The translations under genes were made by a program, and so were the position numbers. Below, in pieces: positions 7,267 through 14,621 of a stretch of 19,333 bases of DNA (positions within the stretch are counted from its first letter, which is position 1; every line of letters starts with the position of its first letter). A model generated the notes under the pieces. That model was given only the letters and a program-made list of their open reading frames with translations, was not told where the DNA came from and did no database searches. This DNA is from CAYNFH01 sp964396385 (GTDB lineage Bacteria; Armatimonadota; Chthonomonadetes; Chthonomonadales; CAJBBX01): NCBI GenBank assembly GCA_964396385.1, contig CAYNFH010000128.1:1-19333 (forward strand), given 5' to 3'.

Positions 7267-8019
7267 TCACTTGCGGAACACGAAGATGTGCTGGCGGGGG
7301 AGGACCTCGATGGTCTTCTCCGGCTTGAGCGGGAAAAGCGCCATCTCCTTGCGCACCTGGGCCTGCGTCATCTTGTGCAGCGGCTTGATGGGAACACTCG
7401 GATCCTCGCCCCGGTACTCCACCAGCACCAGCCGCCCGTGCGGCTTCAGCGCCCGCACCATCGCCCGGGTCATCTCGTAAGGGTGGTCGAACTCGTGGTA
7501 CACGTCCACGAGGAGCTCCAGGTCCATGGAGGAGGGTGGGAGCCTTGGGTCCGTGATGGTCCCCAGCACGGGCACCACGTTGCGCACGCCCTGCTCGCGC
7601 ATCTTCTGGCGGATGATCTGGAGCATCTCCGGCTGGATGTCCTCCGCATAGACCTTGCCGTTAGGCGCTACCATCCGCGCCATGGGCAGCGAGAGGTAGC
7701 CGCTTCCCGCGCCGATATCGGCCACCACGTCGCCCGGCTTCAGCTTCAGCGCCTTCAGCAGCATCGAGGGCGCCTCCTCCGCCTCGCGCTCCGGCCGGTC
7801 CAGCCAGTCCGCCGCCTCGTGCCCCATCACCTGGGCGATCTCGCGGCCCATGTAGAATTTGCCGATGCCGTCCGGGTCGTGCTCCTGCCGGTACTGATAT
7901 AGCGGCGCCGGCGGACTCTGTCCGGGGGCTGCCCCCGCGGTGATCCAGCCTGCCAGCGCCAGAGCCAGCAGCCCGATTCCGATCCCCTTCAGCTTTTGCG
8001 TTCCGCTATTCCTTGGCAT
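7267..8019 (-). CDS. Exported class I SAM-dependent methyltransferase
   Basis: The 250-residue product has a Rossmann methyltransferase core: motif I VVADIGAGSGYLSL (about 98-111), the acidic residue after strand 2 in VYAEDIQPEML, LELLVDVYHEFDHP as the strand 4 region, and the post-core LKPHGRLVLVEYRGEDP. The C-terminal PIKPLHKMTQAQVRKEM and LPRQHIFVF blocks recur in a family of exported methyltransferases that I recall from several environmental phyla. Residues 10-34 form a signal peptide or anchor (IGIGLLALALAGWITAGAAP), unusual for an enzyme that needs SAM. The chosen ATG at 8019 overlaps the end of the upstream DUF4838 gene by 14 bases, which suggests translational coupling; a clear ribosome binding site is missing. 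An upstream start at 8082 would add 21 residues encoded inside the DUF4838 gene. The substrate is unknown. Confidence 0.88.
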   Translation of the reverse strand: MPRNSGTQKLKGIGIGLLALALAGWITAGAAPGQSPPAPLYQYRQEHDPDGIGKFYMGREIAQVMGHEAADWLDRPEREAEEAPSMLLKALKLKPGDVVADIGAGSGYLSLPMARMVAPNGKVYAEDIQPEMLQIIRQKMREQGVRNVVPVLGTITDPRLPPSSMDLELLVDVYHEFDHPYEMTRAMVRALKPHGRLVLVEYRGEDPSVPIKPLHKMTQAQVRKEMALFPLKPEKTIEVLPRQHIFVFRK

Positions 8020-10423
8020 TGATCTGTGATCTCGCTTCCGCGCCCAGCGCGGGCGAGTAGAGGAACATACGTTCGTATACACCGCTGGCGCCGAAAACCT
8101 CGAAGTTGCTCAGGACCCGCAGCGTTATCTCGTTACGGGCGCCCGGCCTGACATAGGGCGTCACGTCCAGGTCGAGCTCATGGGGCCGGGACCAAGGGAC
8201 CAAGTAGGGCCGATGTCCGGCGTATTCGCCGTTTACCCACAGCCACACCTCGCTAACAACCGCGGGCGCCAGCAGGCGGACCGGTTTGCCGGCGGCGGAG
8301 TCCGGGACATCCACGCTCATACGGTACCAGCCGATACCTCGCTCCGGATGGCCCTCCCGGTCCTGGTGACCCTGCGTCTCCCATCCGGCCGTCGTGCGGA
8401 CCCGCTCCCAGGAAGAGTCTGCAAAGGCCGGCTCAAACCAGCCCGCATAACGGCCGTCGTCGTGCGGATCCAGCCGGAAGCGCGCCGTCTCCGGGAGAAG
8501 CGCCACCAGCCGTCCCTTGCTGCCCTCGATCCGCTGCGCCAGGTCCTCCATGCGCTTCTGCTCCCACGCGACCCCGTAGGCGGGATACGGATACCAGCCC
8601 ATAAAGGGCGTAACGGTGTGCATCTCTGCCTTGAGCGCGATCATGTGCGCGCAGCGCTGGGCGGCTTCTCGAAAGTGACAGACCCGCTTCGCCGCCTCCA
8701 GTGCCACGTAGTCGCGCAGATGATCGTACATGAGCCGCTCTAGATGCACCCGGGTCCTCTCCGGCTCGGCCGTGGCAAGCTTCTCCGCCTGTTGCATGCT
8801 CGCGTCCAGGGCTCCCATGAGACCCGGCGTGAGGATAGGGTTCAGGATCACGTCCTCGTGGCCGTGGACCTCCGCCTGCTCGAATGCGCTCTCCAGCGCG
8901 TCATAGTACGCCCGCATCGGTCCGGCCGCGGGCCCGAACCACCGGCTGAAGTAGTCCGACAACAGCGCGTCGACGTCGGCCTGGGCGTTCCATTCCAGGG
9001 CGGAGCGGACCAGCCGCGTCGGGATGCCGCTCATGGACCAGTCGTCTTCGTCCTCATCGTCGAAGCCGATGACGCCCCACTTCGCCAGCAGCGGGATGCA
9101 GCGCCGGACGCGGTGGACCACCGGCACGAGCGTCCCTTTGTTCACCAGCAGCGTATTGTTGTAGCCGTACACCCACACCTTATCGCATACACGGGTCCAT
9201 TGGCGTATCATCTCTCCCTGGCGGCGCATCTGCCAGCAGCCCGGATCGTCATAGGCGTGGATGGTGCACGCGCCGATGTTGGCGAACATCACCACCAGGT
9301 TGTGACGGCGGTTGAAGTCCGGCAGGTCCGGCGCCAGCTCGCGGTTGCTGTAGCCGTTGGTGGCGATGCGGAACTCTGGGTATTCCCGGTTCACGCCCTC
9401 CAGGATCTGGTTCACGAAGTAGAACCACTCCTGGCTGGTGGAGGACTCCGGCCACGGATCGCGGTCGTTGGAGCCGTATCCGTCAAAGGCGGAGGCCATG
9501 GCGGTGCAGCGGGGGCAGTAGCAGCGGGGAGCGCCGTCGTCCGGAGAAAAGGCGGCTACGCGCACGCCTTTCCGCGCCTCCGCCTTCAGGCGCTCGACCA
9601 TCGCCTCGATCATTCCCGGGCTGGTCATGCACGCCATGTGGTCGTCCCGGCTGCCGTCCTTGCGCATGGCGAACCAATCAGGGTGGGCCTTGAACTGGTC
9701 CTTCGGGAGGAGGTCCGCCAGAGTTCCGTCTCCTGGCACGCCCACCCAGCGGGCCATGCGCGGATTCAGGAAGTGATGGATCTTCCACTCATCGCGCTCC
9801 TGACCCTCCGTGCCCGCATGATGGTCCCAGAACTCCCGGAAGAGGAAGCTGGGCCGCTCCTCCAGGTTCAGCGGCGGGAGCGAAATGGTGGGGCTCCGGG
9901 GCACAACTTCGCCAAAGGGTCCCGGGATGAACCACCGCACGCCTAGCCTGTGCAGCAGCTCCACCACGGCGTAGCGCGTCCCGAGGTACGGCTCCGTGTC
10001 GTTGCCTGCCAGGATGAGGCGGTCTCCGGACGTACGGATGCAGAACCCCTCTTCCTTGAGCGCGGCGGTCCGGCCTTCCGGGATGTGCAGGCCCGGGACG
10101 GCGTCCGTCAGCCGGCTCCGGCCCACCAGTATCAGCCGCCCCGTCGGCGTCTCGGTATCCGAGACAATGGGCAGCCGGGCGCCGCTGATCCTCTCCACGT
10201 ACGTCTGGAGCTCCCTTGCGGCAGTCCGGGCGTTCTCGCTCGCGGCGGCTGCGACCACGATGGTGGCGGCCGGACGGCCGTTCTCGGCCAATACGAACGG
10301 GGTCTGGCCCGCCGCCCGGGTCCGTATTGAGAGAGCGAACAAGATAAGGAGTGCGGCAGTGACTGCCGGCCTCAGGTGGATAGGCAAGGGAGCCTCCGGG
10401 CGGTGATCGTGCGGCTGCGGCAC
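8006..10423 (-). CDS. Secreted DUF4838 glycoside-hydrolase-like protein with C-terminal jelly-roll domain
   Basis: The 805-residue protein begins with a signal peptide (hydrophobic core near 20-33, TAALLILFALS; cleavage near AAGQ). Residues about 50-180 resemble the N-terminal domain of alpha-glucuronidase-like enzymes (TAARELQTYVERISGARLPI, then YAVVELLHRLGVRWFIPG). The central part of about 190-480 matches DUF4838, with AFSPDDGAPRCYCPRCTA, a cysteine-rich motif typical of this family. A C-terminal region of about 670-790 (GWYRMSVDVP, VSEVWLWVNGEYAGHRPYL) looks like a galactose-binding jelly-roll, as in beta-galactosidases. This suggests action on extracellular polysaccharide, but no substrate is established. 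The start is GTG, with GGAGAGG eight bases upstream. The methyltransferase gene overlaps its 3' end, and the redox operon is divergent from it. Confidence 0.88.
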   Translation of the reverse strand: MPQPHDHRPEAPLPIHLRPAVTAALLILFALSIRTRAAGQTPFVLAENGRPAATIVVAAAASENARTAARELQTYVERISGARLPIVSDTETPTGRLILVGRSRLTDAVPGLHIPEGRTAALKEEGFCIRTSGDRLILAGNDTEPYLGTRYAVVELLHRLGVRWFIPGPFGEVVPRSPTISLPPLNLEERPSFLFREFWDHHAGTEGQERDEWKIHHFLNPRMARWVGVPGDGTLADLLPKDQFKAHPDWFAMRKDGSRDDHMACMTSPGMIEAMVERLKAEARKGVRVAAFSPDDGAPRCYCPRCTAMASAFDGYGSNDRDPWPESSTSQEWFYFVNQILEGVNREYPEFRIATNGYSNRELAPDLPDFNRRHNLVVMFANIGACTIHAYDDPGCWQMRRQGEMIRQWTRVCDKVWVYGYNNTLLVNKGTLVPVVHRVRRCIPLLAKWGVIGFDDEDEDDWSMSGIPTRLVRSALEWNAQADVDALLSDYFSRWFGPAAGPMRAYYDALESAFEQAEVHGHEDVILNPILTPGLMGALDASMQQAEKLATAEPERTRVHLERLMYDHLRDYVALEAAKRVCHFREAAQRCAHMIALKAEMHTVTPFMGWYPYPAYGVAWEQKRMEDLAQRIEGSKGRLVALLPETARFRLDPHDDGRYAGWFEPAFADSSWERVRTTAGWETQGHQDREGHPERGIGWYRMSVDVPDSAAGKPVRLLAPAVVSEVWLWVNGEYAGHRPYLVPWSRPHELDLDVTPYVRPGARNEITLRVLSNFEVFGASGVYERMFLYSPALGAEARSQINAKE

Positions 10424-10431
10424 GCTTGATT

Positions 10432-10438
10432 CCTCTCC
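10432..10438 (-). promoter_or_regulatory. Ribosome binding site supporting the GTG start of the DUF4838 gene
   Basis: GGAGAGG on the minus strand lies eight bases before the GTG at 10423, a normal spacing. No in-frame ATG with a comparable site is seen nearby. Confidence 0.7.
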
Positions 10439-10641
10439 GCAGGTTCGCCGCAGCGTGCGCTCGTTCCTGTGTGCGCGAAAGCCGGTATCTATTCAGAAAC
10501 CGTCAGAGTGAAAAGCAGGTCCTTCACTACGGCTCGAGGGATAATGCTCCTCAATTCCAGATTCCTGTAACTCTCCCGCCAACGCGGCCTCTTAAATTGT
10601 GTCGGAATACGGCGCAAGCCGGCTCTTCGCTGAACAATCGG

Positions 10642-10670
10642 TTGCCCGCGAACGTCGAATCGTTTACAAT
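10642..10670 (+). promoter_or_regulatory. Sigma-70-type promoter of the DUF1549 operon
   Basis: TTGCCC (10642-10647, four of six matches to TTGACA) is followed after exactly 17 bases by TACAAT (10665-10670, five of six matches to TATAAT). Transcription would start near 10677, giving a leader of about 42 bases before the ATG at 10719. This argues against a longer in-frame start at 10599, which lies upstream of the promoter. Confidence 0.6.
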
Positions 10671-10718
10671 GGACGCAAGGCGGCTCTGTCCTCCGTCACC
10701 CTGGATCGTGTGAATCGC

Positions 10719-13022
10719 ATGCGACTCATCTCAGCAGCCTTGACGCTCCTGTTGCTGGCACCGCTAACCGGCCCCGTTTGGGCCCAGGCGAAGCCGGCGC
10801 CCCACGTGGAATTCCTCCGGGACATCGCCCCTATTCTGGACCGCAGCGGCTGTTCCAGCGCGGCCTGCCACGGCAAGTTCGGCGGGCGCGGCGGATTCCA
10901 GCTCTCGCTGCTCACGCTCAGCCCGGAAGACGACTACGAGCCCATCATCTATGGCGGCCGCGGCCGGCGCGTGAACTTCGCCCGGCCCGAGAAGAGCCTC
11001 CTCCTGCTCAAGGCGACCGGCTCCATCGCGCACATGGGCGGCCAGCGGTTCGCCATCGGCTCGCCGGAGTACAACAGGATCCTCAAGTGGCTCAAAGAGG
11101 GCGCGCCGTTCGAGCCCACGGATCCGCGCCTCGTCTCGCTCTCCATCGAGCCGAAGAAGATCGCGTTCCAGAAAGTCGGCCAGAAGCAGAAGCTGCGGGT
11201 CGTGGCCCGGTACACGGATGGCAGCGCGCGCGACGTGACGGGCCAGACGGTCTTCCAGTCCACCAACGATGCGGTGCTGCACGTAACGGAGAACGGCGTG
11301 GTCACCGGCGGACGGTGGGGTGGGGGAGCCATTCTCGGCAGGTACCTGGGGACCATCGCCGCCAGCTTCGTGACCCTCCCGCAGGCCCGCAGAGGCCCGT
11401 ACCCTAACCTGCCGGTCAACAACGTCATCGACCGCTACGTCTTCGACAATCTCCGGAAGCTCAACGTCGTGCCCTCCGGCCTTAGCGGGGACTATGAGTT
11501 CCTGCGCCGCGTTACGCTGGACACCCTCGGCCGACTGCCCACGCCGGACGAGATCAACGCCTTCGTTGCGGACAAAGCGCTGGACAAGCGGGCCAAGCTC
11601 ATCGATGCGCTGCTGGACAAGCCCGAGTTCGCGGACTTCCGCACGCTCCGGCTGGCGGACCTCCTCCGCGTGAACCCGCGCAAGCTCTCAAACGCCGGCA
11701 CGCTCGGTGATCGCGCCGCAGCGCTCTTTTACGAGTGGATCTGGGACGGCGTGAAGGAGAACAAGCCGTGGGACCAGTTCGTCAAGGAGATCCTCACCGC
11801 CAAGGGGAGCACCTACCAGAACGGCCCGGCCTGCTTCTACCGCATCGAGCGCCAGCCCAACGACCGCATGGAGAACATCGGCCAGGCATTCCTGGGCGTC
11901 CGTATGTCCTGTGCCCGGTGCCATAAGCACCCGTTCGACCGCTGGACCACGGACGACTATTGGAACTTCGCCGCCTTCTGCGGCAAGGTCGGACTGCGTG
12001 GCGGCCACCTGTACGATGAGTCCATCATCTACCTGGCCGACGACGCCAAGATCCGCAACCAGTCGGTCACGGGCAAGAACCGGGGGAAGATCGCGCCGCC
12101 CACCTTCCTGGGCGATAAGGAGCCCGCGCCGCAGAGCCCGGACATGGTGGAGGAGCTCGCGGACTGGGTGGTCAGCCCGAAGAACCCGTTCTTCGCCCGC
12201 GCCACTATCAATCGGCTGTGGTCTTACTACTTCAGCCGGGGAATCGTCAACCCGGTAGATGACATGCGGTCCACGACGCCGGAGAGCGTGCCCGGCCTAC
12301 TGGACGTCCTGGCGGACGAGCTGGTGAGGAGCCACTATGACGTAAAGCACATCATCCGGCTCATTCTGAACTCGCGCACCTACCAGCTTACCTCCGTGCC
12401 CAACAACTCCAACCGGCTGGACGACCAGTTCTTCTCGCGGTACCAGGCAAAGCCCATGCCGGCGGAGGCGCTACTGGACATGGTCGACCAGGCGACGGGA
12501 GCGAAAGAGCAGTTCGGGACGCTGCCGGACCGGTCGAACGCCGTCCAGGCGGTCCTGCCCACCTACAACTACTTCCTGAACGCGTTCGGCGAGTCGCACC
12601 GGGAGTACCTGGCGGACATCGATCCCAAGCTGGAGCCTACGCTCGTCCAGACGCTCATCATGATCAACTCTCCCTACATCGAGAACAAGATTCGGGGAGG
12701 CTCAGCCGTCGCGGAGGTAGTGAAAGAGGCCGCAAACGACGACGATGTTATTAGGACGCTCTACCTGCGCACCTTCTGCCGGCCGCCGACGCCGGTAGAA
12801 CTGACGCGCGCCAAGACGGTACTGAACCGGCCAGAGACCGCGCCGCCCGCGCCGGGTAAGCCCGCGCCCAAAGCGGGGGTCAAGACGGCGGCTTTTACGC
12901 CGGATGATAAGCCCAAATCCGCCCGGGAACAGGCGCGGCAGGAGGAGAAAGAGCTGCGCGACCACGCCCAGGACCTGCTCTGGGCACTTCTAACGTCACG
13001 GGAGTTCTACTTCAATCATTAG
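10719..13022 (+). CDS. Exported DUF1549/DUF1553 protein with cytochrome-like N-terminus and Ig-like domain
   Basis: The 767-residue protein has a signal peptide (about 1-23, ending GPVWAQA). The N-terminal segment contains GCSSAACHG with Cys45, Cys50 and His51, a CX4CH variant of the heme c motif found in this planctomycetal-type cytochrome domain. Residues about 138-222 look like a bacterial Ig-like group 2 domain (LSIEPKKIAFQKVGQKQKL, RYTDGSARDVTGQTVF). The DUF1549 domain covers about 235-420 and includes MSCARCHKHPFDRW, with a standard CXXCH at 398-402. DUF1553 follows from about 480 (PFFARATINRLWSYYFSRG). Such proteins are presumed extracytoplasmic redox or hydrolytic proteins, and none of the family has a settled reaction that I know. 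The ATG at 10719 lies about 42 bases after a predicted transcription start; a GTG at 10710 is an alternative and the ribosome binding site is weak. First gene of a four-gene operon. Confidence 0.93.
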   Translation: MRLISAALTLLLLAPLTGPVWAQAKPAPHVEFLRDIAPILDRSGCSSAACHGKFGGRGGFQLSLLTLSPEDDYEPIIYGGRGRRVNFARPEKSLLLLKATGSIAHMGGQRFAIGSPEYNRILKWLKEGAPFEPTDPRLVSLSIEPKKIAFQKVGQKQKLRVVARYTDGSARDVTGQTVFQSTNDAVLHVTENGVVTGGRWGGGAILGRYLGTIAASFVTLPQARRGPYPNLPVNNVIDRYVFDNLRKLNVVPSGLSGDYEFLRRVTLDTLGRLPTPDEINAFVADKALDKRAKLIDALLDKPEFADFRTLRLADLLRVNPRKLSNAGTLGDRAAALFYEWIWDGVKENKPWDQFVKEILTAKGSTYQNGPACFYRIERQPNDRMENIGQAFLGVRMSCARCHKHPFDRWTTDDYWNFAAFCGKVGLRGGHLYDESIIYLADDAKIRNQSVTGKNRGKIAPPTFLGDKEPAPQSPDMVEELADWVVSPKNPFFARATINRLWSYYFSRGIVNPVDDMRSTTPESVPGLLDVLADELVRSHYDVKHIIRLILNSRTYQLTSVPNNSNRLDDQFFSRYQAKPMPAEALLDMVDQATGAKEQFGTLPDRSNAVQAVLPTYNYFLNAFGESHREYLADIDPKLEPTLVQTLIMINSPYIENKIRGGSAVAEVVKEAANDDDVIRTLYLRTFCRPPTPVELTRAKTVLNRPETAPPAPGKPAPKAGVKTAAFTPDDKPKSAREQARQEEKELRDHAQDLLWALLTSREFYFNH

Positions 13023-13121
13023 GTTACAGGTTACGGGTTATAGGTTACAGGGGAAAGGCGAGGAGAGAACGCCGTACGGGTAAGACGTGCTAACCCTCCT
13101 GGAACCTGTCCCCTGTAACCT
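13021..13121 (+). repeat. AGGTTAC heptamer array with inverted copy, in the leader of the DUF1501 gene
   Basis: Starting inside the stop codon of the preceding gene, four seven-base units follow without gaps: AGGTTAC, AGGTTAC, GGGTTAT, AGGTTAC, then AGGGGA. After 54 bases the segment TCCCCTGTAACCT (13109-13121) is the perfect complement of AGGTTACAGGGGA (13042-13054). The transcript can therefore form a 13-bp stem whose 3' foot ends six bases before the GGAGG ribosome binding site (13127-13131). The loop contains a smaller GGCG/CGCC hairpin. Confidence 0.9.
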
Positions 13122-13126
13122 CTGGT

Positions 13127-13131
13127 GGAGG
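13127..13131 (+). promoter_or_regulatory. Ribosome binding site of the DUF1501 gene
   Basis: GGAGG lies five bases before the ATG at 13137. It overlaps the alternative GTG at 13125 and so excludes that start. The 13-bp stem of the AGGTTAC element ends just upstream. Confidence 0.75.
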
Positions 13132-13136
13132 CAACG

Positions 13137-14477
13137 ATGGACTACAACTGGCTCTGCGACTGCGAGAAGTTCCACCGCCGCGATTTCATCCGCGTGGGCG
13201 TGCTCAGCTTCATGGGGCTGTCGATCTCCAAGTACATGGCGCTGGCCGAGACCACCAAGGCCGGCGCGAAGGCCGCGGGCAAGCTTGGCGGCCAGACGGA
13301 TGGCTCGGCCGACTCGGCCATCCTGATCTGGCTGGCGGGCGGTCCCAGCCACATCGAGACGTGGGACCCCAAGCCGGACGCGCCACTGGAGATACGGGGC
13401 AACTTCAAGCCCATCCAGACGAACGTCCCCGGCATTCAGCTATCCGAGCATCTGCCCAACACGGCCAAGCAGACCGACAAGATCTGCGTGGTGCGGAGCG
13501 TTACCAGCCCATCGGCCGCGCACGAGATCGGCACCCACTACATGCTCACCGGCTTCCTCCCCCTGCCGGGCTTCGAGGTGCCCAGCTACGGCTCGGTGGC
13601 CTCCAAGCTGCTTGGCCCGCGCAGCGCGCTGCCACCCTACATCTCCGTCCAGCAGCCAAGTCCGGATGGGATGGGCGCTGGCTTCCTGGGGGCGGCACTC
13701 AGCCCATTCTATCCCGGCGCGGACCCGAACTCCGGCAACTTCCGCGTCCGTGACCTGGACCCGCCGAACGGCATGACCGAGGAGAAGTTCGACCGCCGCC
13801 GCGCCCTCCGCGAGGTGGTCGACGCGGCCTTTAAGGCGCACGAGAAAGGGAGTGACCGCGCCCGCGCCGTCGACTCCTTCTACCAGCGCGCCTACTCCCT
13901 CATCTCCTCCACGGAGGCCCGTGCCGCGTTCGACCTCAGCAAGGAGCCGGATCAGCTCCGCAACGCCTACGGCAGAACCAACTTTGGCCAGAGCCTGCTG
14001 CTCTCCCGCCGCCTGGTGGAGGCGGGCGTGCGGTTCGCCACGGTTACGCTGGGCGGCTGGGACAACCACGTCGACATCTTCAACCAGCTCAGCCGGGGCG
14101 TTATGCCGCAGTTCGACCAGGCGTTCGCCACCTTCCTCGCCGACATGGACCAGCGGGGACTGCTCAAGCGCACACTGGTCATCGTGATGGGCGAGTTCGG
14201 CCGGACGCCGATCATCAACCGCGACGCGGGCCGCGACCACTACCCGCGCGTCTTCTCGATGGTGCTGGCCGGGGGCGGCGTGAAGGGCGGCACCGTGGTC
14301 GGAGCGTCGGACGCCCGCGCCATGGAGCCGGCCTCCGATCCGGTCAGACCGGAGGACATCGCGGCGACGATCTACCACTGCCTGGGCATCGACTACACGC
14401 AGAGCATCTCCTCGCCGGAGGGCGTGCGTATCACGCTTGCCCGCGGCGGCAACCATATCCGCAAAGCGCTGGCATGA
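13137..14477 (+). CDS. DUF1501-family protein with Tat-type export signal
   Basis: The 446-residue product belongs to the DUF1501 family, distantly related to the alkaline phosphatase/sulfatase fold. Motifs are ILIWLAGGPSHIETWDPKP (about 63-81), SVTSPSAAHEIGTHYMLTGF, VTLGGWDNHVDIFNQL and VIVMGEFGRTPIINRDAGRDHY. The N-terminus contains HRRDFIRVGVLSFMGLS, a twin-arginine motif (Arg14-Arg15) followed by a moderately hydrophobic stretch, so it is probably exported folded by the Tat pathway, possibly with a metal bound. DUF1501 genes often follow DUF1549/DUF1553 genes, and the pair is thought to act together outside the cytoplasm; the reaction is unknown. The start is fixed by GGAGG at 13127-13131. 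It is separated from the upstream gene by a 114-base leader that holds a repeat hairpin, which may tune its translation. Confidence 0.95.
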   Translation: MDYNWLCDCEKFHRRDFIRVGVLSFMGLSISKYMALAETTKAGAKAAGKLGGQTDGSADSAILIWLAGGPSHIETWDPKPDAPLEIRGNFKPIQTNVPGIQLSEHLPNTAKQTDKICVVRSVTSPSAAHEIGTHYMLTGFLPLPGFEVPSYGSVASKLLGPRSALPPYISVQQPSPDGMGAGFLGAALSPFYPGADPNSGNFRVRDLDPPNGMTEEKFDRRRALREVVDAAFKAHEKGSDRARAVDSFYQRAYSLISSTEARAAFDLSKEPDQLRNAYGRTNFGQSLLLSRRLVEAGVRFATVTLGGWDNHVDIFNQLSRGVMPQFDQAFATFLADMDQRGLLKRTLVIVMGEFGRTPIINRDAGRDHYPRVFSMVLAGGGVKGGTVVGASDARAMEPASDPVRPEDIAATIYHCLGIDYTQSISSPEGVRITLARGGNHIRKALA

Positions 14478-14482
14478 GCTGT

Positions 14483-14621
14483 TCACCACAGAGGACGCAG
14501 AGGACACAGATGCTGCCGATGAGCACAATCGATATGCGAGGGACAGCACCTTCCCGTCGACCGTACGGCTTATTTCTGCTCTTCTGGCTTTTCTCAGCGA
14601 TCTCTGTGTCCTCTGTGGTGA
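14483..14621 (+). repeat. Inverted repeat of the CACAGAGGAC type at the start of the WD40 gene
   Basis: Arm TCACCACAGAGGACGCAGAG (14483-14502) and CTCTGTGTCCTCTGTGGTGA (14602-14621) are complementary over 20 bases with one mismatch, spaced by 99 bases. The left arm is itself a nine-base tandem (ACAGAGGAC, GCAGAGGAC, ACAGATGCT). The left arm carries the AGAGGA ribosome binding site of the next gene, and the right arm encodes the residues ISVSSVV of its signal peptide. Similar CACAGAGG-rich sequences recur in many environmental genomes as I remember them. Confidence 0.85.

Larger units (their letters stand above)
10424..10718. other. Divergent intergenic region between the DUF4838 gene and the DUF1549 operon
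   Basis: This 295-bp stretch carries no credible gene. Its + strand side holds a good sigma-70-type promoter at 10642-10670. Next to the DUF4838 gene lies the ribosome binding site complement CCTCTCC (10432-10438). For the minus strand only a weak pair, TTTTCA and TAGATA spaced by 17 bases around 10486-10514, can be seen. The base composition is more AT-rich than the neighbouring genes, as expected of a regulatory region. Confidence 0.7.

Noticed and set aside
8744..9946. 400-codon + strand frame opposite the DUF4838 gene
   Set aside because: Composition dominated by Val, His, Arg and Ala with no recognisable fold; the minus strand holds conserved motifs and a ribosome binding site.
10426..10713. 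Small + strand frame of 95 codons in the divergent region
   Set aside because: No ribosome binding site, no domain, and it overlaps the promoter of the DUF1549 operon.
10599..10718. Longer N-terminus for the DUF1549 protein
   Set aside because: It lies across and upstream of the promoter at 10642-10670, and would bury the signal peptide 40 residues inside the protein.
13021..13121. Possible CRISPR array
   Set aside because: Units are only seven bases long with no spacers of regular size, and no cas gene is present.
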